Part shown: positions 34,951-38,319 of the stretch, in pieces | Layout: each line of letters opens with the position of its first letter | How positions within the stretch are numbered: position 1 is the stretch's first letter | Origin: Akkermansia muciniphila | GTDB lineage: Bacteria > Verrucomicrobiota > Verrucomicrobiia > Limisphaerales > F1-80-MAGS106 | Direction of reading: 5' to 3' | Assembly: GCA_945865375.1 (NCBI GenBank) | Contig: CAMBEJ010000036.1 | Coordinates: forward strand, 1 to 38,319 | Length of the DNA: 38,319 bases | Position numbers and translations under genes: made by a program | The notes under the pieces: generated by a model | Databases searched by the model: none | Told to the model about the DNA's origin: nothing | What the model saw: the letters and a program-made list of their open reading frames with translations, nothing else

Positions 34951-36369
34951 ATGGACGAATCCATTCGGGAGTTTGATTACGACGTCGCGATCATCGGTGG
35001 AGGGAGCGCGGGCTACGCCGCAGCGCGCACCACGGCTGCCGCAGGTCTCAAAACCGCCGTCGTCGAAGGCGGTGCCAAGGTCGGTGGATTGTGCATCCTC
35101 CGCGGCTGCATGCCCACAAAGGCTCTGCTCTGGGCATCCGAGGTTCTGCACCTCTCACAGCGCGCCTCGATCTGGGGTGTCCTCCCGCGCGACGTCGGAT
35201 TCGATTTCGAAAAGGTCATGGCGCGCAAAGATGCCATGGTGGAAGAGTTCGCATCCTACCGTCGTCAGCAACTCAACGATGGACGGTTTGTTCTCGTGCG
35301 GGCCAATGCCGTTTTCACAGACCCGCACACGCTCCAGCTCGACAACGGCAGCTCACTCACCGCACGACATTTCATCATTGCAACCGGTTCCAAAGTCGCA
35401 CCGGTTCCATTGCCCGGCCTGAACACGATCGGATATATGACGAGCGATATCGCCCTCCAGCGCCGCGCCCTGCCAAAGTCCCTCTTGGTGCTCGGAGGCG
35501 GCGCGGTCGCTGTCGAGTTTGCTCAATTCTTTGCCCGGCTCGGAGTCCAAGTCGTCCTGATCCAGCGTAGCCACCATATCCTGCGCGATTTCGACACCGA
35601 CGCCGCGTCGGTTCTCGAAGGGGTGTTCCAGCGTGAGGGAATCTGTTTGGCCACGGACACGCGGCTTTTGGATTGCCGGATCGAAGGAGGCCTGAAGGTG
35701 ATCGGGTTCGAACGGCAGTCCAAACGAGTGGAGTGCGCTGCTGAGGAGATCCTTTTCGCGCTCGGCCGCATCCCTGCAATCGAGTCCTTGGGTTTGGAAT
35801 CCGCCGGTGTTCGCGTTGAGTCAGGCCGTGTTTGGACGAACGACGGGATGCAAACCAGCGCGTCCCACATCTGGGCAGCCGGCGATTGCACGGGACGGCA
35901 TGAGATTGTTCACATCGCCATCCAGCAGGCCGAGATCGCCGCACACAACATCCTCCATCCGAACAAGCCGCGAACCATCGATGACCGGCTTCTCGTGAGT
36001 GTGGTCTTCACCGAACCGCAAGTGGCCACGGTGGGACTGACGGAGAAAGCGGCGCTCGCCGGCGGCATCTCATTCCTGACCGCGAGTTATCCGTTCAACG
36101 ACCATGGAAAGTCGTTGATCATGGAAGCCCGCGATGGCTTTGTAAAATTGCTGGCGTGCCCGGCCACGGGCGAAATCCTCGGAGGCTGCTGCGTGGGCCC
36201 TCTAGGCGGCGAATTGATCCACGAGATCGTCGTGGCGATGCATCAGCGGTTGACCGTCCACACCCTCGCCTCAATCCCCCATTACCACCCGACGCTCGCA
36301 GAGATCTGGACCTATCCCGCCGAGGAACTCGCCTCGGCAATTCCGCTAAAATCGAGAGGGAACGAATGA
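34951..36369 (+). CDS. FAD-dependent pyridine nucleotide-disulfide oxidoreductase
   Basis: The 472-residue class I flavin disulfide reductase has the FAD-binding VAIIGGGSAGYAAARTTA (about 12-29), the redox-active pair in LCILRGCMPTK (CX4C, about 48-53) and the NAD(P)H motif LLVLGGGAVAVEFAQFFARLG (about 178-198). The second FAD motif is IWAAGDCTGR, and the dimerisation domain ends in HYHPTLAEIW, with the catalytic His of the HPT...E type. It resembles mercuric reductase and dihydrolipoamide dehydrogenase; no alpha-ketoacid dehydrogenase or mer genes adjoin it. A soluble transhydrogenase or glutathione-type role cannot be excluded. Confidence 0.9.
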   Translation: MDESIREFDYDVAIIGGGSAGYAAARTTAAAGLKTAVVEGGAKVGGLCILRGCMPTKALLWASEVLHLSQRASIWGVLPRDVGFDFEKVMARKDAMVEEFASYRRQQLNDGRFVLVRANAVFTDPHTLQLDNGSSLTARHFIIATGSKVAPVPLPGLNTIGYMTSDIALQRRALPKSLLVLGGGAVAVEFAQFFARLGVQVVLIQRSHHILRDFDTDAASVLEGVFQREGICLATDTRLLDCRIEGGLKVIGFERQSKRVECAAEEILFALGRIPAIESLGLESAGVRVESGRVWTNDGMQTSASHIWAAGDCTGRHEIVHIAIQQAEIAAHNILHPNKPRTIDDRLLVSVVFTEPQVATVGLTEKAALAGGISFLTASYPFNDHGKSLIMEARDGFVKLLACPATGEILGGCCVGPLGGELIHEIVVAMHQRLTVHTLASIPHYHPTLAEIWTYPAEELASAIPLKSRGNE

Positions 36370-36438
36370 GAGAGAGAGATTGCATCAGCCAGCAGAAGCC
36401 CGCGTGATGGCAGCTTGATATTGACTCAGCCTGATCCG

Positions 36439-36792
36439 CTACCCTTCCTCGCTCACAGAGATGTCCAACGTCAACAACAACGCCGTTTCGATTTGACGCA
36501 GTAACGCGCGCGAAAGAATTCCCATCTACGGACCAGTCTCGTGCCATCAATCACCCGCAATTGATGTGTCAGGACCGCAGATTCATTCGTGAGGCCACCC
36601 TCCCCGGCTGCCAGCCGGACACAGCGCGGGAACTCCGCCCAGCGGAGGTTGGACGTGCAGGGCATGACGACCGCCCTGCGCAGGAAGGAATTGAGGGAGC
36701 CCGCTTGCATTACGATGACCGGGCGGGTCGCCGCTCTGCTCGGAACCCAGCACCGGATCCAGGCTCGCCATCCAGACCTCGCCGCGCTTCAT
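36439..36792 (-). pseudogene. Frameshifted MazF/PemK-type toxin
   Basis: From the ATG at 36792 the reading begins as a MazF toxin (MKRGEVWMASLDPVLGSEQSG). It continues in a second frame as TRPVIVMQAGSLNSFLRR, AVVMPCTSNL and LTHQLRVIDGTRLVRR, and finishes in a third frame as MGILSRALLRQIETALLL. One extra base near 36728 and one missing base near 36525 explain both shifts. All conserved MazF blocks are recognisable in order, so decay is recent, or one or both are sequencing errors. A 47-codon open frame ends just upstream (36789). Confidence 0.8.
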
Positions 36793-36932
36793 GCCTGGTC
36801 AGCCTGGGTGAGGCCGCGTTGATAGTCGGCCAGACCGGACTCCGCGAGGGCCATGTCTTCCGCAGCCAAAGACCACTCCGCCACGGATGCCCGCCTCATG
36901 CGCATCGCCCACGCGGCGACGTCCATCGTCAT
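36789..36932 (-). CDS. Small putative antitoxin partner of the broken MazF
   Basis: The 47-residue protein MTMDVAAWAMRMRRASVAEW... ends LADYQRGLTQADQA and overlaps the MazF start by ATGA, the usual antitoxin-toxin coupling. The short length and unclear N-terminal DNA-binding domain suggest a truncated antitoxin. Upstream (36933-37330, minus) the frame is open, with one in-frame TGA (about 37100), and shows no family I recognise. Confidence 0.45.
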   Translation of the reverse strand: MTMDVAAWAMRMRRASVAEWSLAAEDMALAESGLADYQRGLTQADQA

Positions 36933-37332
36933 GGTGGGCCAAGTTCGCCAAGCCCGATGAGAGGCACGACGAAACCGAGCCGCCTTCCGAGGGTTTTGAT
37001 CGACGGGAGTTCGTGGTTCTCGTGGGCGAGTCGCACGGCGGACAGAAACAAAAGTTCCTGACGCCGCCACTCGCGAGGTCGCAAAAGCCATGCTAAAGGT
37101 CAAACGCGTCGTTCGTCCCACATCCGCTGAAACCTCGCGATTGCCTCGCTCGCGTCGCTGAACCGGCTCGATAGCACGACCTTCTTTGTCCGGGGAACTT
37201 GCGGAAGCGGGAGAAGGCGCAGATTCTGGAAGTGGTGGAACGGCTGTAAACCAGGGTCTGCCAGTTTGGGCAGAGTTGCAAACTCGGGGGCGGGGTTATG
37301 CCTTGGCTTTACAACACTCGGTCGGTGTGGTA

Positions 37333-37359
37333 GCATGCAATTGACAGTAAATTGCATGC
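37333..37359 (+). promoter_or_regulatory. Palindromic operator at the Phd-type antitoxin start
   Basis: GCATGCAATT (37333-37342) and AATTGCATGC (37350-37359) form a perfect 10-bp inverted repeat with a 7-base spacer. The right arm overlaps the possible start ATG at 37356. Phd/YefM antitoxins autorepress by binding such palindromes. Confidence 0.6.
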
Positions 37360-37655
37360 CTATGATCAACCTCGCAGACATTCATTCCTTGTCTGATTTC
37401 CAGCGAAACACGAAGGACCACGTCTCAAGACTTAAGGAGACGGGGAAACCGTCCGTGCTGACGGTGAACGGCAAGGCGGAACTGGTTGTTTTGGCCGCTG
37501 GGGCATTTCAGGAATTGGCTGCGAAAGTCGAACGCGCCGAGGCAATCGAAGGTATTCGCCGTGGTCTGGCCGATGCGGATGCCGGAAGAGTCCGCCCGGT
37601 TCGCGAAGCAGTTGAAGCCATCCGAAAGAAGCGCCGAATTCCCAGGGCCTCGTGA
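37356..37655 (+). CDS. Phd/YefM family antitoxin
   Basis: The 99-residue protein has the Phd/YefM N-terminal DNA-binding pattern (INLADIHSLSDFQRNTKDHVSRLKETGKPSVLTVNGKAELVVL, about 4-46) and a Lys/Arg-rich C-terminal tail that would bind the toxin. The ATG at 37356 or 37362 is the likely start; a longer frame from 37266 lacks similarity. It overlaps the toxin start by GTGA. A palindromic operator covers the start. Confidence 0.9.
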   Translation: MPMINLADIHSLSDFQRNTKDHVSRLKETGKPSVLTVNGKAELVVLAAGAFQELAAKVERAEAIEGIRRGLADADAGRVRPVREAVEAIRKKRRIPRAS

Positions 37656-37966
37656 AATACGAAGTCCTGATCGCTCCGTCTGCCGAGGCAGATCTCGAAG
37701 AAGCTTACGGCTGGCTTTCGGAGCAGGCTGCGGAGGCAGCGGTCAAATGGTATAACGGAGTGCTCGACGCGTTCTTGTCTTTGGAAACGTTTCCAGAACG
37801 TTGCCCGCTCGCACCGGAGAGCCAGGCTTTTGAGAGAGAGATCCGCCAGCTTCTTCACGGCAAACGCCAACATGTTTACCGCATCCTTTTTGACGTGTCG
37901 GGTGAAACGGTCCGAATTCTTCACGTGCGTCACGGGGCGCGTCAGCACCTGAAACCACCAACTTGA
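37652..37966 (+). CDS. ParE/RelE superfamily toxin
   Basis: The 104-residue protein has the RelE/ParE fold. The N-terminal strand and helices are YEVLIAPSAEADLEEAYGWLSEQ, then CPLAPESQAFEREIRQLLHGKRQHVYRILFDVSGETVRILHVRHGARQ, with the conserved Arg and the strand-Tyr-Arg (YRILF). Whether it acts on ribosomal mRNA (RelE) or gyrase (ParE) is not clear from the sequence. It starts at a GTG coupled to the Phd-type antitoxin, and both genes look intact. Bases 37967-38319 after it hold no gene but contain repeat-like text. Confidence 0.88.
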   Translation: MKYEVLIAPSAEADLEEAYGWLSEQAAEAAVKWYNGVLDAFLSLETFPERCPLAPESQAFEREIRQLLHGKRQHVYRILFDVSGETVRILHVRHGARQHLKPPT

Positions 37967-38129
37967 GCCACTCCGCAGGCATTTTACACGGCGGTAAAGC
38001 GAAGAAGATGCCGCCGGTGCTGTGAGCCATAGGGGTCAGTCAATGGTATCGTGCTAATTTCCCGAGCGAAACCGAGAACCGAGTTCCGAAGTAATCAGTA
38101 ATCAGTCGAAGATGGAGGGAAGAGGAACC

Positions 38130-38205
38130 ATTTCCCACGAATCTCACAAATTTTCACGAATGGAAGAAGACCAAGGGGTTTTTATCCACAGATTTCCACA
38201 GATGG
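38130..38205. repeat. Imperfect repeat-like segment at the right edge
   Basis: The stretch contains TTTCCCACGAATCTCACAAATTTTCACGAAT and CCACAGATTTCCACAGAT, each a short direct repetition (CACGAAT, CCACAGAT). The pattern resembles small dispersed repeats, but only one copy is in the window. Confidence 0.4.
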
Positions 38206-38319
38206 GGAAAATCGGAACTGACTCTGCGGAATCTGAAAACCTCCATTGGAATGGAGCCGTTGCGCTGTCAAAGCCCAACGTAAGCGTCAAGCGGAGGGCG
38301 TCCTGCCGAGGGCTCGGCT

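Noticed and set aside
37100..37330. A further gene on the minus strand
   Set aside because: The frame is open but has an in-frame stop near 37100, and I recognise no family; it may be decayed.

Overview
The window looks like a chromosomal piece of a GC-rich member of the PVC superphylum, most likely Verrucomicrobiota (Pedosphaera/Limisphaera-like). This placement is inference from gene content. The markers are an H-x9-DG type pseudopilin, a CxxCH protein of the Planctomycete/Verrucomicrobium heme-binding type, a DUF1349/PA14 repeat protein, a fused SecDF, and the synteny SRP RNA-dnaX-ybaB-recR. No ribosomal RNA, tRNA, CRISPR array or intact transposase was seen.

Layout: 1-2507 (-) is a large, broken, secreted protein gene made of two DUF1349+PA14 units. 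2678-4907 is a small cassette (dUTPase-like pyrophosphohydrolase, hpt, moaD, moaE) bracketed by two inverted copies of a hairpin element with TAATCG hexamer arms. 5092-11449 (+) is a four-gene type II secretion/type IV pilus operon: the GspE/PilB ATPase, a PilM/GspL-like actin-fold and membrane protein, a PilO/GspM-like protein and a secretin. 11458-14782 (-) holds recJ, ispD and a PIG-L/LmbE deacetylase. 14911-15915 (-) is a TerC/Alx protein. 16203-20447 (-) is the export operon tgt-yajC-secDF, preceded by an H-x9-DG pseudopilin and a strong terminator-like hairpin. 21578-24158 (-) carries proS and a fumarylacetoacetate-hydrolase family gene. 24303-25676 (+) is a secreted S8 protease with an unusual N-terminal STN/secretin-N0-like domain.

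From 25.7 to 30.5 kb the window becomes an accessory, repeat-rich zone. The left and right halves of one hairpin element lie 2 kb apart, around a second TerC gene and a shortened cytochrome gene. After them come a truncated histidine kinase, two different PIN-toxin modules (AbrB-type and small-antitoxin type), a 26-bp imperfect inverted repeat, and a 141-bp MITE-like element with 19-bp terminal inverted repeats and a perfect 9-bp target-site duplication. The core genome resumes with SRP RNA, dnaX, ybaB, recR, a HAD hydrolase, a GNAT acetyltransferase and a flavin disulfide oxidoreductase (to 36369). The right end holds a frameshifted MazF/PemK remnant, an intact Phd-ParE/RelE type toxin-antitoxin pair with a palindromic operator over its start codon, and non-coding repeat-like sequence.

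How it works together: two envelope themes dominate, Sec export (SecDF, YajC, SRP RNA) and a secretin-based secretion or pilus machine that would use pseudopilins. The accessory zones record repeated small-element insertion, toxin-antitoxin capture and gene decay. The least familiar items are the TAATCG-armed elements (four copies or half-copies), the MITE with its target duplication, and the STN-subtilisin fusion.
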